Assembly (NCBI RefSeq): GCF_024505045.1
Contig: NZ_JANIBM010000025.1
Span: forward strand, 1-64,000
DNA length: 64,000 bases
Origin: Methylomonas aurea
Lineage (GTDB): Bacteria; Pseudomonadota; Gammaproteobacteria; Methylococcales; Methylomonadaceae
Direction of reading: 5' to 3'
Shown: positions 25,515-33,949 of the stretch, in pieces
Layout: each line of letters starts with the position of its first letter
Numbering within the stretch: position 1 is the stretch's first letter
The notes under the pieces: generated by a model
Told to the model about the DNA's origin: nothing
The model's input: the letters and a program-made list of their open reading frames with translations, nothing else
The model's database searches: none
Made by a program: the position numbers and the translations under genes

Positions 25515-26132
25515 ATGGAAGACTGGTTGGCTAGGCTTTGTGTTCGGCATAATGTCGAAATTGTGCATGAATATAACCAATCTGAGGATGCGAGAACCAG
25601 AAAGGACGCTTTAACGGAGGAAGGTTGGTGCTACGGTATCGTCCTCCAATGGTTGCGATGCAAACGACAGGCTGTAGATTTTTGGTCCTGGGTCAATACG
25701 GCTGATGCTGAAGCCAAGATTCGCTACCCGATGGCTTTTCAGGCGTTAGCAAAAAAACCGGTCAGTGGCGGTAAACTTGGAGGAGTGGCCGATAAATACA
25801 AAGATTCAGCACTGCTTCTAAAGCCGTATGGTTTGAAGCAGGAGTTTTTTTCCGAAGAAATATTGAAGCAAAGCGCCAGTTCAATTGTGACAGAGCTACA
25901 GTGCAATAAGGCGACTTACTTCATTCTCACTATCGCAGGTGATGGTGCTCATGCCTTAGGGGTGCATTATTCCCAGCTTTACTTGTCATTTTTCGATCCT
26001 AACGCGGGGGAGTTCGCATTTCGTCGAGATAGTATCGGGGAATTTACTGAATGGCTAAAATGGTACCTTACCGGGCAAGGATATTGGGCAACTTATACGG
26101 GGTTTTACGTTCAGGGATTTAATCCTGACTAA
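25515..26132 (+). CDS. Candidate T6SS effector, C58-like cysteine protease
   Basis: A 205-residue protein with the layout of YopT/AvrPphB-type (family C58) papain-like proteases: Cys39 in EEGWCYGIVLQWL, His146 in GDGAHALGVHY and Asp161 in LSFFDPNAGEFAF. The Cys-Gly-x-x-x-x-W and the FDPN-G-F pattern are diagnostic of the fold. It has no signal peptide, an AGGAGAAA site before the ATG, and is clearly AT-richer than its neighbours. It lies between clpV and the DUF6931-PAAR-VgrG loading module, the usual effector position. The assignment is by motif; secretion, substrate and an immunity gene are not shown. Confidence 0.7.
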   Translation: MEDWLARLCVRHNVEIVHEYNQSEDARTRKDALTEEGWCYGIVLQWLRCKRQAVDFWSWVNTADAEAKIRYPMAFQALAKKPVSGGKLGGVADKYKDSALLLKPYGLKQEFFSEEILKQSASSIVTELQCNKATYFILTIAGDGAHALGVHYSQLYLSFFDPNAGEFAFRRDSIGEFTEWLKWYLTGQGYWATYTGFYVQGFNPD

Positions 26133-26172
26133 CGAAACTTTATGTTTGTGGTGGGTAAATTTGGAGAATTTA

Positions 26173-26256
26173 ATGTCTTCAGTTCGAATGTCTCAGGTGT
26201 ATGTAGGCGAAAGAATTGAAGGCATTCGTTCCGTATGGGGAAAATTTCTAAAGTAG
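26173..26256 (+). CDS. Possible 27-residue peptide after the effector
   Basis: An ATG at 26173 preceded by GGAG opens a frame of 27 codons ending TAG at 26254-26256. It starts 40 bases after the effector gene. It is too short to be a typical immunity protein and could be the remains of a truncated one. Low support. Confidence 0.2.
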   Translation: MSSVRMSQVYVGERIEGIRSVWGKFLK

Positions 26257-26492
26257 GGGGCGCTCAATTAAGTATGGCTTATAAACATGTTTGCGGTAAA
26301 TGCGGGATCAACATTGTTGAGCCGTAGCCATACATTAGTGCCAATTGCACAAAACGCGGCTGCGGCGCAGGCGTTTAGCCTCTGCGTCGACCTGCCTGAA
26401 TGAGAGCTAACGGCTAGGGTTTTAAAAAACCTCCAAAAGCCTGACGGCTCTCGGTTCAGCGAACTGTTGTTTGGAAAACAGCATGAGTCTAA

Positions 26493-26672
26493 TTGCCCAA
26501 CCAATGCTCGTCGGCGCGGCAAAATGCTGAAGGCCGCCAAATTTCCAATGGCAGAAGAATATCGGTGACCGGACATTCCTTAGGTGGCGGTACGCGCACC
26601 GGTGAGGGTAATTGTTGGCAGGCTGTCTTGCAAACGGATTGGGCCAATATAAACCTGTTCGAAGCGTTGTGA
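26493..26672 (+). pseudogene. Lipase effector remnant
   Basis: In the frame between a stop at 26490 and one at 26670 the translation includes NGRRISVTGHSLGGG. GHSLGG (26571-26588) is the nucleophile elbow of alpha/beta-hydrolase lipases. The stretch around it is typical of class-3-type lipases but no start, no catalytic Asp/His region and no length remain. The rest of the 26133-26777 gap has no other gene that I can support. It looks like the dead remainder of a second effector beside the spike genes. Confidence 0.5.
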
Positions 26673-26777
26673 ATCCGGTAGCTAACTCGGCGTTCAACGG
26701 TTAAGATTTTTACTTGGAAGACGCGTAATCACGATAGAGCAAATCCGAAATCAGACACGTTGGAGATGGGAGACAGC

Positions 26778-27371
26778 ATGACAAGCGCGGTAAGTTTACG
26801 CAAGGTGACGATGCCTACGGCGGCGCAAATTTGCCGGGACATTCAGTTGGAGCCCGATGCGCTGCGCTGTTTGGCGGACGATCTGGCGCCGGCGGCATTT
26901 TTGCGCAACTTGATCGAGCTCAAATTGTTCCCCGACGCCGTGCGTTTTCTGGCGCGGGCGCTGCCCAAGCGCGAAGCGACCTGGTGGGCCTGCATTAGCG
27001 CCCGAAGCGTGGTCGGGCCGGAAACCAAGCCGGAAGTAGTCAAAGCGCTGGAAGCAGCAGAATTGTGGGTGTTCAAACCCACCGAGCCCAATCGCCGATT
27101 GGCGAATAGCGCCGCGCACGAGGCGTCGTTCGAAAACCCCGCCGCTTGGGCGGCGATGGCGGCGTTCTGGAGCGACGGCAGCATGGCGCCGGAAAATGCA
27201 CCGGCCGTGCCGCCGGCCGATAACTTGACCGGTAAGGCCGCGGCGGGCGCCGTGATGTTGGCGGCAGTACTGACACTGCCGGAAAAATCCCAGGAAAAAT
27301 ACCAATTTTTCCTGGAGCAAGGCATCGATATTGCCAACGGCGGCAACGGCCGAGTTTGGCAAGCGGCTTGA
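26778..27371 (+). CDS. DUF6931-like protein, likely effector-loading factor
   Basis: A 197-residue protein with PTAAQICRDIQLEPDA, FLRNLIELKLFPDAVRFLA and ALPKREATWWACISA, which I recall from DUF6931 proteins next to PAAR and VgrG genes. I chose ATG at 26778 because GGGAGA lies 4 bases upstream. Earlier TTG and ATG codons lack a site. It precedes the PAAR gene by 13 bases, so an adaptor or chaperone role in spike loading is likely but inferred. Function is not demonstrated. Confidence 0.65.
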   Translation: MTSAVSLRKVTMPTAAQICRDIQLEPDALRCLADDLAPAAFLRNLIELKLFPDAVRFLARALPKREATWWACISARSVVGPETKPEVVKALEAAELWVFKPTEPNRRLANSAAHEASFENPAAWAAMAAFWSDGSMAPENAPAVPPADNLTGKAAAGAVMLAAVLTLPEKSQEKYQFFLEQGIDIANGGNGRVWQAA

Positions 27372-27384
27372 GAGAGGGATCGCT

Positions 27385-27675
27385 ATGGGACAGCCCGCTG
27401 CACGCTTGACCGACATGCATGTTTGCCCGATGTTCAACGGACCGGTGCCTCATGTCGGCGGTCCGATCTCGGGCCCCGGCGCGCCGACGGTTTTGATCGG
27501 CAACATGCCTGCGGCGCGAGCCACCGATATGGCGGTCTGCGTCGGGCCTCCCGATACCATCGCCATGGGATCCGCGACCGTATTAATCGGCAATATGCCC
27601 GCCGCCCGCATGGGCGACAGTTGCGCCCACGGCGGAACCATAGTTGTCGGCTATCCGACGGTATTGATCGGTTGA
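27385..27675 (+). CDS. PAAR-domain spike-tip protein
   Basis: A 96-residue protein made almost wholly of a PAAR domain, which sharpens the VgrG spike and can carry effectors. It has the repeat pattern GxPxxLIGNMPAAR twice and ends YPTVLIG. The conserved His and Cys residues that bind zinc (MHVCP, SCAHGG) are present. The start is ATG 27385 after GAGAGGGAT. No effector domain is fused. vgrG follows after 46 bases. Confidence 0.93.
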   Translation: MGQPAARLTDMHVCPMFNGPVPHVGGPISGPGAPTVLIGNMPAARATDMAVCVGPPDTIAMGSATVLIGNMPAARMGDSCAHGGTIVVGYPTVLIG

Positions 27676-27721
27676 CACCGGCCGGGCCCAGTTCTTCAAC
27701 AGTTTCATTTAGGATATCGAC

Positions 27722-29716
27722 ATGTCCCTCTCTCAAGATCAGCGGGTAGCCAAGGTGACCACGGCACTGGGCGACGGTGTTTTCGTGCTGTATCGGATGA
27801 CCGGTAGCGAGGCCGTCAGCCGCTTGTTCGAATACGAATTGGAATTGTTGAGCGAAAGCGGAACCGTCGATTTGAAAGCCTTGTTGGGCACCAGCCTGAC
27901 CGTCGAACTGGCCCTGGAGAACGGCGGCAGCCGTTGGTTTAACGGGATCGTCACCCGGGTCAATCAACTCGGCATGCTGGGCGACTTGTACAACTACCGG
28001 CTGTGGCTGCATCCGAAAGCCTGGTTGCTGACCAGGGCCAGCAATTGCCGAGTTTTGTCGCCTTCTGTCGGCGAAAGCAACCAAGCCGCGCCGACGACCG
28101 CGTCCGAGATCGTCAAGAGCATACTTGGCGAATACGGCATCGTGCCGACCCTGAATCTGAACGAAACCTACCCGGAACGCGAGTTTTGCGTGCAATACCG
28201 GGAAACCGACTTCAATTTGGTCAGTCGCTTGATGGAAGAGGAGGGGATCTATTACTACTTCCAACACCAGAACGGCAGCCACACCATGGTGTTGTGCGAC
28301 AACATGCAGGCGCACCAGGCGCTTGCCGGCAATGCCACGGTCAAGTATTACCCGCCCGACAATCAGGGCGTGCGCGACGAAGAGCATATCTTCGACTGGA
28401 CTTTCAGTCGGCAAATTCAAAGCGGCGGTTACCGCTTGAACGAGTACGATTTCGAAGCCGCCACTGCCGATTTGAAGGTGGCGTCGTTGATTGCCGGCGA
28501 ACATGCGGAATCCGGCAAGGAAATTTACGATTATCCGGGCGAGTATAAAACCGCTACGGAAGGCGAGCGCTACGCCCGGTTACGGATGGAACAGGCCCGT
28601 TCCGAGCACGAACAGGTTTTCGCCGGCGGCAACGTAAGGGGCTTGGCTACCGGCCTGACTTTCACGCTGTCGGAATATCCCCGCGCCGACCAGAATTGCC
28701 AGTACATGGTGTTGTCGACCGATATCAGTATCCGCAACAACGGTTTCGACTCCGGCACCGGCGGCGAAGAAGAATATCTGTGTACCTATTCGGTGATCAA
28801 CACGTCCTACGTCTACCGCCCGCCCCGATTGACCCGAGTGCCGGTGGTACAAGGCGTGCAAACTGCCGTGGTGGTGGGGGCGCAGGACGACGAAATCCTG
28901 ACCGACCAATACGGCCGGGTCAAAGTCCAGTTCCATTGGGACCGGCTCGGCACCAAAAACGAGAATAGCTCCTGTTGGGTGCGGGTCGCGCAGATTTGGG
29001 CCGGCAAGAACTGGGGCAGCATGTTCATACCCCGAGTCGGCCAGGAGGTTGTGGTCGATTTTCTGGAAGGCAATCCGGACAATCCGATTATCACCGGCCG
29101 GGTCTATAACAGCGTCAACATGCCGCCTTACACGTTGGATGCCAATAAAACTCAAAGTGGTATCAAGAGCCGCAGCACGCCAAACGGTGCCGCCGAGAAC
29201 TTCAACGAATTGCGTTTCGAGGATAAGAAAGACGAAGAGGAAATCTATCTGCACGCGGAAAAAAACTTTACCCGTATCGTCGAGAACAACGACGTGCAGA
29301 AAATCGGGTTCGATAAACAAGATGCCGGCGATCAAACCATAGATATCTATAACCACCGCACCGTGACCCTGGATCAGGGTAACGATAAACTGACGGTCAA
29401 GACCGGCAATCGCACTGTGGAAATCCAACAAGGCAATGACGAATTGACCGTCAGTTCCGGCAACCGCACGGTCAGTTTGGGATCGGGCAATCTGACGGTG
29501 AAACTCGATGCCGGCGCCATTTCGGAAGAAGCCGCGCAATCGATAGAACTCAAAGTCGGTTCCAACAGCATCAAGATCGACCAGAGCGGCGTGACGATCA
29601 AGGGCATGACTGTCAAAATCCAAGCCGATACCCAGGCCGAACTGAAAGGTCTGCAGACTACCGTTAGCGGCGACGGCATGCTGACACTGAAAGGCGGCAT
29701 GGTGATGATCAACTGA
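27722..29716 (+). CDS. vgrG: T6SS spike protein VgrG
   Basis: Trimeric spike (TssI) that caps the Hcp tube, related to phage gp27/gp5. The 664 residues contain the gp27-like N-terminal part (to about 350), an OB-fold gp5 part with YGRVKVQFHWDR and WVRVAQIWAGKNWGSMFIPRVGQEV, and a C-terminal beta-helix with repeated valine-rich GNDxLTV and GNRTV units. There is no fused toxin domain beyond the helix, so effectors are likely delivered through PAAR, Hcp or adaptors. It ends the T6SS cluster. Confidence 0.97.
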   Translation: MSLSQDQRVAKVTTALGDGVFVLYRMTGSEAVSRLFEYELELLSESGTVDLKALLGTSLTVELALENGGSRWFNGIVTRVNQLGMLGDLYNYRLWLHPKAWLLTRASNCRVLSPSVGESNQAAPTTASEIVKSILGEYGIVPTLNLNETYPEREFCVQYRETDFNLVSRLMEEEGIYYYFQHQNGSHTMVLCDNMQAHQALAGNATVKYYPPDNQGVRDEEHIFDWTFSRQIQSGGYRLNEYDFEAATADLKVASLIAGEHAESGKEIYDYPGEYKTATEGERYARLRMEQARSEHEQVFAGGNVRGLATGLTFTLSEYPRADQNCQYMVLSTDISIRNNGFDSGTGGEEEYLCTYSVINTSYVYRPPRLTRVPVVQGVQTAVVVGAQDDEILTDQYGRVKVQFHWDRLGTKNENSSCWVRVAQIWAGKNWGSMFIPRVGQEVVVDFLEGNPDNPIITGRVYNSVNMPPYTLDANKTQSGIKSRSTPNGAAENFNELRFEDKKDEEEIYLHAEKNFTRIVENNDVQKIGFDKQDAGDQTIDIYNHRTVTLDQGNDKLTVKTGNRTVEIQQGNDELTVSSGNRTVSLGSGNLTVKLDAGAISEEAAQSIELKVGSNSIKIDQSGVTIKGMTVKIQADTQAELKGLQTTVSGDGMLTLKGGMVMIN

Positions 29717-29725
29717 CGGCATCAG

Positions 29726-29783
29726 CGCAAGCGACGGGTTGCAATCTTATAACACTTTGATTCTTTAAGGTTTTTCGCTTGCG
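29726..29783. repeat. Inverted repeat after vgrG
   Basis: CGCAAGCGA (29726-29734) is matched by TCGCTTGCG (29775-29783) with 40 bases between. It could be a long-loop hairpin ending the T6SS transcript. Its meaning is uncertain. Confidence 0.3.
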
Positions 29784-29877
29784 TAGCGGGACCGGAAATC
29801 GGGATGCGGCCGTGCCGCGGCGAGAAATACTAAGCCATTGAATTAAATGTGCTTTTAAATTCGGAATAATTCTTTAT

Positions 29878-29916
29878 TATAATGCTAGGTAATTAGGTCG
29901 GACCCGGTCCGCACCT
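29878..29916 (+). promoter_or_regulatory. sodB promoter and palindromic site
   Basis: A perfect -10 box TATAAT (29878-29883) lies about 70 bases upstream of sodB, with no strong -35 box (TTAAAT at 29855-29860). Directly after it AGGT-CGGAC-CCG-GTCCG-C-ACCT (29895-29916) forms an inverted repeat. Its location at the likely start site suggests an operator or a leader hairpin. Confidence 0.45.
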
Positions 29917-29954
29917 AGTCACTGCTGCTGTTCAATCAATCTGGAGAATTAAAG

Positions 29955-30536
29955 ATGAGTTTTGAATTACCTGCATTACCGTACGCCAAAGACGCTTTGG
30001 CGCCGCACATTTCCGCCGAAACCATCGAATACCACTACGGCAAACACCACCAAACCTACGTCACCAACCTGAACAACCTGGTTCCGGGCACCGAGTTCGA
30101 AGGTTTGTCTCTGGAAGAAATCGTCAAAAAATCCTCCGGCGGCGTGTTCAACAACGCAGCGCAAGTCTGGAACCACACCTTCTACTGGAACTGCCTGTCT
30201 CCCAACGGCGGCGGCGAACCGACCGGCGGCTTGGCAAACGCGATCGAAAGAACCTTCGGTTCGTTCGAGAAATTCAAAGAAGAATTCACCAAATGCGCCG
30301 TCACCACCTTCGGTTCCGGTTGGGCATGGCTGGTGAAAAACGACAAGGGTGGCTTGGAATTGGTCAGCACCAGCAACGCCGGCTGCCCATTGACCGAAGG
30401 CAAAACCCCGATTTTGACCTGCGATGTTTGGGAACACGCCTATTACATCGATTTCCGCAACTTGCGCCCTAAATATCTGGAAGCGTTCTGGGCCCTGGTT
30501 AACTGGGAATTCGCCAGCGCCAATTACGAAGCTTAA
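29955..30536 (+). CDS. sodB: Iron superoxide dismutase
   Basis: Cytoplasmic enzyme that converts superoxide to oxygen and hydrogen peroxide. The 193-residue protein has all four metal ligands, His27, His74, Asp157 and His161, and the iron-type Gln70 in [11 protein letters not shown], which favours Fe over Mn. The ATG follows GGAGAATTAAAG. A TATAAT promoter lies upstream. A GC-rich hairpin (30546-30583) with no T-run separates it from the convergent gene. Confidence 0.96.
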   Translation: MSFELPALPYAKDALAPHISAETIEYHYGKHHQTYVTNLNNLVPGTEFEGLSLEEIVKKSSGGVFNNAAQVWNHTFYWNCLSPNGGGEPTGGLANAIERTFGSFEKFKEEFTKCAVTTFGSGWAWLVKNDKGGLELVSTSNAGCPLTEGKTPILTCDVWEHAYYIDFRNLRPKYLEAFWALVNWEFASANYEA

Positions 30537-30646
30537 GCTTTAACCCGGCGCGGACCGGCGTCCTCACAGGCCCGCCCGCGCCGACCTTGGCTGACCGGTC
30601 TTTACTGGTGCCAATTCTCCCTTCGATAACCTTTAGCCTTTTCGGC

Positions 30647-31438
30647 TTACTTCTTCAGCCAAACCTGCTCTAAACCGGTCTGTAGAAAATCGTCCGGACG
30701 CAGTACTTTTTTCGTCAAAAACAGTAGGCGCTGTTCCACCAGTTTGATATCGACGAACGGACAGACGCAACGGTAAATGAAATAAACGAATTCCGTGCAG
30801 CTAAAGCTTTTGTGGGTTTCAAAATCGAAACCGAAATCGTAGGCATAACCCAGGTGGGCGAGAGCTAGCCGTTTGGCCTGGACCACCGCTTCCGCGCTCG
30901 CAACCGTTTTGCCGTTTTTCAAGGCTTGGTATATACGCTCTTCCGCCGGACTGAAGTCAGGCATCTCGCTGCTGACCACATGCAGTTTGTGTTCGGTATT
31001 TTTACTGATGCGTCCCGGTAAACGCAGGACGGCAATTTTGTCGCACCGGGTGAAGGTCAGAATGTCTTCCATGAACACGCCCTCAGCCATGGAGTGCACC
31101 ACCATTTGCTTGCCGGGCGTGAACCAGTCCTTGCCGTTTTCCTGGGTTCCTGCCCGCGCTGCTGGTCGGTCGGCCTCGGTAGCTTCGCCGAAGTAGAAAC
31201 CGGCATGGCTGAAGGTGCCGCCGATGAATTTGCCGTCCAGATAATTATCATAGCCGCGCAGCAGGATATCGCCGGGTTGCAGAATCTCGAGAATCTCTCG
31301 CAAATCCGGACCCTTGATCCGGTAAGAACCAGGGTCGTAGACAATGAACAGCGGGTGAGGATAAATCTTGATGTCGCCGAAAAAAGTCAAAAACTTTTCC
31401 CATAGATTCTTTTCGCGGGTTTTCTCGAGTGTAGTCAT
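30647..31438 (-). CDS. YiiX/YebB-like NlpC/P60 cysteine hydrolase
   Basis: A 263-residue member of the permuted papain-like fold (YiiX/YaeF type). The catalytic His78 is in GGTFSHAGFYFG and Cys214 in HKSFSCTEFVYF, with the family PGDILLR motif near residue 56. The His-before-Cys order is the permuted one. No signal peptide or lipobox is visible. Substrates of the family are unclear; acyl or lipid-linked amide cleavage is suggested for relatives. GGAGACC lies before the start. It is convergent with sodB and stands alone. Confidence 0.75.
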   Translation of the reverse strand: MTTLEKTREKNLWEKFLTFFGDIKIYPHPLFIVYDPGSYRIKGPDLREILEILQPGDILLRGYDNYLDGKFIGGTFSHAGFYFGEATEADRPAARAGTQENGKDWFTPGKQMVVHSMAEGVFMEDILTFTRCDKIAVLRLPGRISKNTEHKLHVVSSEMPDFSPAEERIYQALKNGKTVASAEAVVQAKRLALAHLGYAYDFGFDFETHKSFSCTEFVYFIYRCVCPFVDIKLVEQRLLFLTKKVLRPDDFLQTGLEQVWLKK

Positions 31439-31679
31439 GCCGGGTCTCCTTATTGTTGTTATATCGAAGCGGATGCATTGTTATCTTCCTCCGGCCGGAG
31501 AGGCAATGCAAGGCTGTTGGGCTTGAGGGGGTAGTTCGATCGCGATGCAACAGGATGTCGCTACTGCATCAGCGAAATGTGCGGTGACGATAACGGTGGC
31601 GCTAATGTCTCGTTCCGACACGCACTGCCCAGGAAACCCGCTACGGCCGTTAACCGGTCTCCGCAGCGGGCGAGTGAGA

Positions 31680-32186
31680 TTAGAGCAGCGCGGCGCAGAT
31701 GTCGGTTGTCTTTCCGCTGGTACTTAGCACTGTAAAGACTTCGCTGGTGTCGACGGTGAAGACGACGCGACCCGCAATCAGCGTCGTGGACGGCCCGGCT
31801 GGCACGTCGGTCGGGAATAAAATCAGGAGGTTGTGTCCGGTGTCTGTCTCGGTATAAGAGCCGTCCGGGTTGTACCGTTTTGCCGATACCGCTCCGTTCG
31901 ATTTCGTCGAGAGCGTTTTTCCATTCGACAGATTCGTGAAACGCAGCGCTGCACCGGTACCTGTATCAAGGCTGCGTACCAGGTTGCCGTTTGCGTCTTT
32001 GAACTCCCTGACGTTTCGTTTGCCGCCCCAGCCTTCAATTTTTAGATCGAAGTTACACGCAGTTCCGGTCGGGAGCTCTAGCGTGAAGTCCGGGGTGGCT
32101 GCGGCGGCAGAATTGCTGTATCCGAGCGCGGCGGCGATCATGTATGCAAATACGCAGCGGATTGCCGATCTGTTTTTGTGGTTCAT
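31680..32186 (-). CDS. Exported protein of unknown function
   Basis: A 168-residue protein with a signal peptide (NHKNRSAIRC then a hydrophobic core, AAA site near residue 30). The mature part is beta-rich and polar with two cysteines that may pair (TACNFD and TDICAALL). I do not recognise its family. I chose ATG 32186 because GGAG lies 6 bases upstream; ATG 32207 has no site. It is monocistronic, flanked by 241- and 360-base gaps. Confidence 0.65.
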   Translation of the reverse strand: MNHKNRSAIRCVFAYMIAAALGYSNSAAAATPDFTLELPTGTACNFDLKIEGWGGKRNVREFKDANGNLVRSLDTGTGAALRFTNLSNGKTLSTKSNGAVSAKRYNPDGSYTETDTGHNLLILFPTDVPAGPSTTLIAGRVVFTVDTSEVFTVLSTSGKTTDICAALL

Positions 32187-32546
32187 GGTTGTCTCCAAAC
32201 TGATCAAAAGGTCTAGCCGTTCAACAAAAAGTCAAATGAGTTGGCGACTTATTTGTTGTCGTATTGTGCGTACCATTTGTTTGGCGATGGCTGTTTCGTT
32301 AACCTCCTAATCTTGTTGGTTATTATTGTTCGACTAGCAACGAGAAGCTTGCGTCACAAATACCAGGGAAACTGTAGGGGTGCAATAAGCACAAATACCC
32401 GGTCGATGCCGGGCTGGATGGGTTATCGCGCAATTCCTGATCGGCAGTGACCGGAAAGAAGCTTCGAACCTTTGGATATCGGATAAGGCGGTTGACATGC
32501 GCCGCCGGGACGGACGCTCTCGAACCCGGCGGGTTGAATGGAATAT
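32187..32546. other. Gap between exported protein and GST
   Basis: No gene seen. It holds the promoter side of the exported-protein gene. A GC hairpin (CCCGG-TCGATG-CCGGG) near 32400-32416 is the only obvious structure. No known riboswitch is recognised. Confidence 0.4.
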
Positions 32547-33197
32547 TTACTGATTGCCGAAAAACGCTGCCAGCGCTGCGGCGCGGTCGGCCGCTACGGT
32601 TTGCGCGTGAGGCCGGCTTTCGATCAGTTGCATATAGCTTTCGATACCCGGAATGTGGCTGTTAACCAGGTTTTCGCCGTAAATCTTTTGGGTGGCGAAG
32701 CCGACCAGTTGCAGATGAGGCCAGGCCACGACGTCGGCGGCGGTGAACGAATCGCCCAGCGCGTAAGGCGCCAGCTTCAACAGTTTTGCCAAACCGGTCA
32801 AACCGGTATCGAGTTTTTGTCGGACTTCATCTTTGGTTTCTTGCGACACGCTGCCGCCGAAAATCGCTTCCGCATACAGACGGCGGGCAATCAGTTCCAC
32901 GTTCAGTTCGATGTGCTGGATAAACTCGCGGCATTTACCGCGTTCGAACGCATCGGCCGGATACAGCGGCTGTTGCGGAAACGCATCTTCCAGATACTCC
33001 AAAATCGCTTGCGATTCCGACAAATAGCCCTCTGGAGTTTTGATGAACGGAACCTTGCCCAGCGGCGAGCGTTTCAACACCGCTTCGTTTTGACTCGGGC
33101 GCACCGCTTCCTCGACGAAGGCGATTTCCTTTTCCATCAACGCCAGTTTGACTTTGTTGTAATAGTTGCTGATTGCTATGCCGTATAAAGTAATCAT
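32547..33197 (-). CDS. Glutathione S-transferase family protein
   Basis: A 216-residue cytosolic GST: thioredoxin-fold N-terminal domain (MITLYGIAISNYYNKVKLAL, LGKVPFIKT, LSESQAILEYLED) and an all-helical C-terminal domain. The ESQAI motif binds glutathione. ATG 33197 has GGAGAT 5 bases upstream; the longer frame to 33296 has no start signal and crosses the operator region. It is divergent from a TetR gene with operator-like repeats between, so the regulator probably controls it in response to an electrophile or toxin. Confidence 0.88.
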   Translation of the reverse strand: MITLYGIAISNYYNKVKLALMEKEIAFVEEAVRPSQNEAVLKRSPLGKVPFIKTPEGYLSESQAILEYLEDAFPQQPLYPADAFERGKCREFIQHIELNVELIARRLYAEAIFGGSVSQETKDEVRQKLDTGLTGLAKLLKLAPYALGDSFTAADVVAWPHLQLVGFATQKIYGENLVNSHIPGIESYMQLIESRPHAQTVAADRAAALAAFFGNQ

Positions 33198-33231
33198 CGA
33201 ATGATCTCCATCAAGTAAAAGTGTTTTCAGA

Positions 33232-33276
33232 ACAGACCGGTCAGTCTGTTGCAATAATACAGACCGGTCGGTATAG
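33232..33276. promoter_or_regulatory. Two TetR-type operators between GST and TetR genes
   Basis: ACAGAC-CGGTCA-GTCTGT (33232-33249) is a perfect dyad with 6-base arms. ACAGAC-CGGTCG-GTATAG (33259-33276) shares the first half and the GACCGGTC core. The 27-base centre spacing places two dimers about 2.6 turns apart. They lie in the 109-base divergent gap and probably overlap both promoters. Confidence 0.7.
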
Positions 33277-33306
33277 TTGCAACTCCGATTTTGCAAATAT
33301 CCGCGT

Positions 33307-33894
33307 ATGGCCCGTAATCTTCAGCAACATATCCTCGACGTCGCTTCGGAACTGTTTTACAGCCAAGGGATTAAGACCACCGGCGTCGATGCCATCGTCA
33401 AGGCTGCCGGCACGACCAAGATGAGTCTGTATAAATATTTTCCGTCCAAGGACGACTTGGTGGTCGCGCATTTGAATAAAAGCCGGGCCAAATTGCAGGG
33501 CATTATCGAAGCGGAATTGGCCCAAGCCACTGACGACCCGCAACGGAAGCTGCTGGCAGTATTCGACGTGTTCGAACGGCTGCAAGCCAGCCCGGCCTTT
33601 CGCGGTTGTCCGTTCATCAATGCCTCGGCCGAATTCGCCGAGATCGGCAGCCCGGTACAGCAGGCGGCGGCCGAATTTTCCGAAGGTTTTCGCCGCTTGC
33701 TGGCGACGCTGGCCGCCGAGGCCGGCGTCCGCGACCCGGATAATTTGTCCAAACATTTATCGATGCTGATTGCCGGTGCACTGGTGCGGGAGCAGATGCA
33801 GCGCGGTTCGGCGCCGATGCGCGCCGCCCGCGAAGCCGCCGAGATCTTGATCGGCCATGCCTGCGCGCAGGCCCGTGCCGCCGAACCGGCGTAA
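33307..33894 (+). CDS. TetR-family transcriptional repressor
   Basis: A 195-residue repressor. The N-terminal helix-turn-helix is at about residues 10-55 (ILDVASELFYSQGIKTTGVDAIVKAAGTTK continuing into MSLYKYFPSKDDLV), followed by a variable ligand domain. ATG 33307 starts the family-typical MARNLQQHIL; the upstream extension is not needed. Divergent operators between it and GST point to autoregulation and control of the GST. Confidence 0.9.
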   Translation: MARNLQQHILDVASELFYSQGIKTTGVDAIVKAAGTTKMSLYKYFPSKDDLVVAHLNKSRAKLQGIIEAELAQATDDPQRKLLAVFDVFERLQASPAFRGCPFINASAEFAEIGSPVQQAAAEFSEGFRRLLATLAAEAGVRDPDNLSKHLSMLIAGALVREQMQRGSAPMRAAREAAEILIGHACAQARAAEPA

Positions 33895-33949
33895 CCGCAT
33901 ACAATAGCCGCACCGGCCGCACCGCGGCTTTCGTCGACACAAGCGATCC

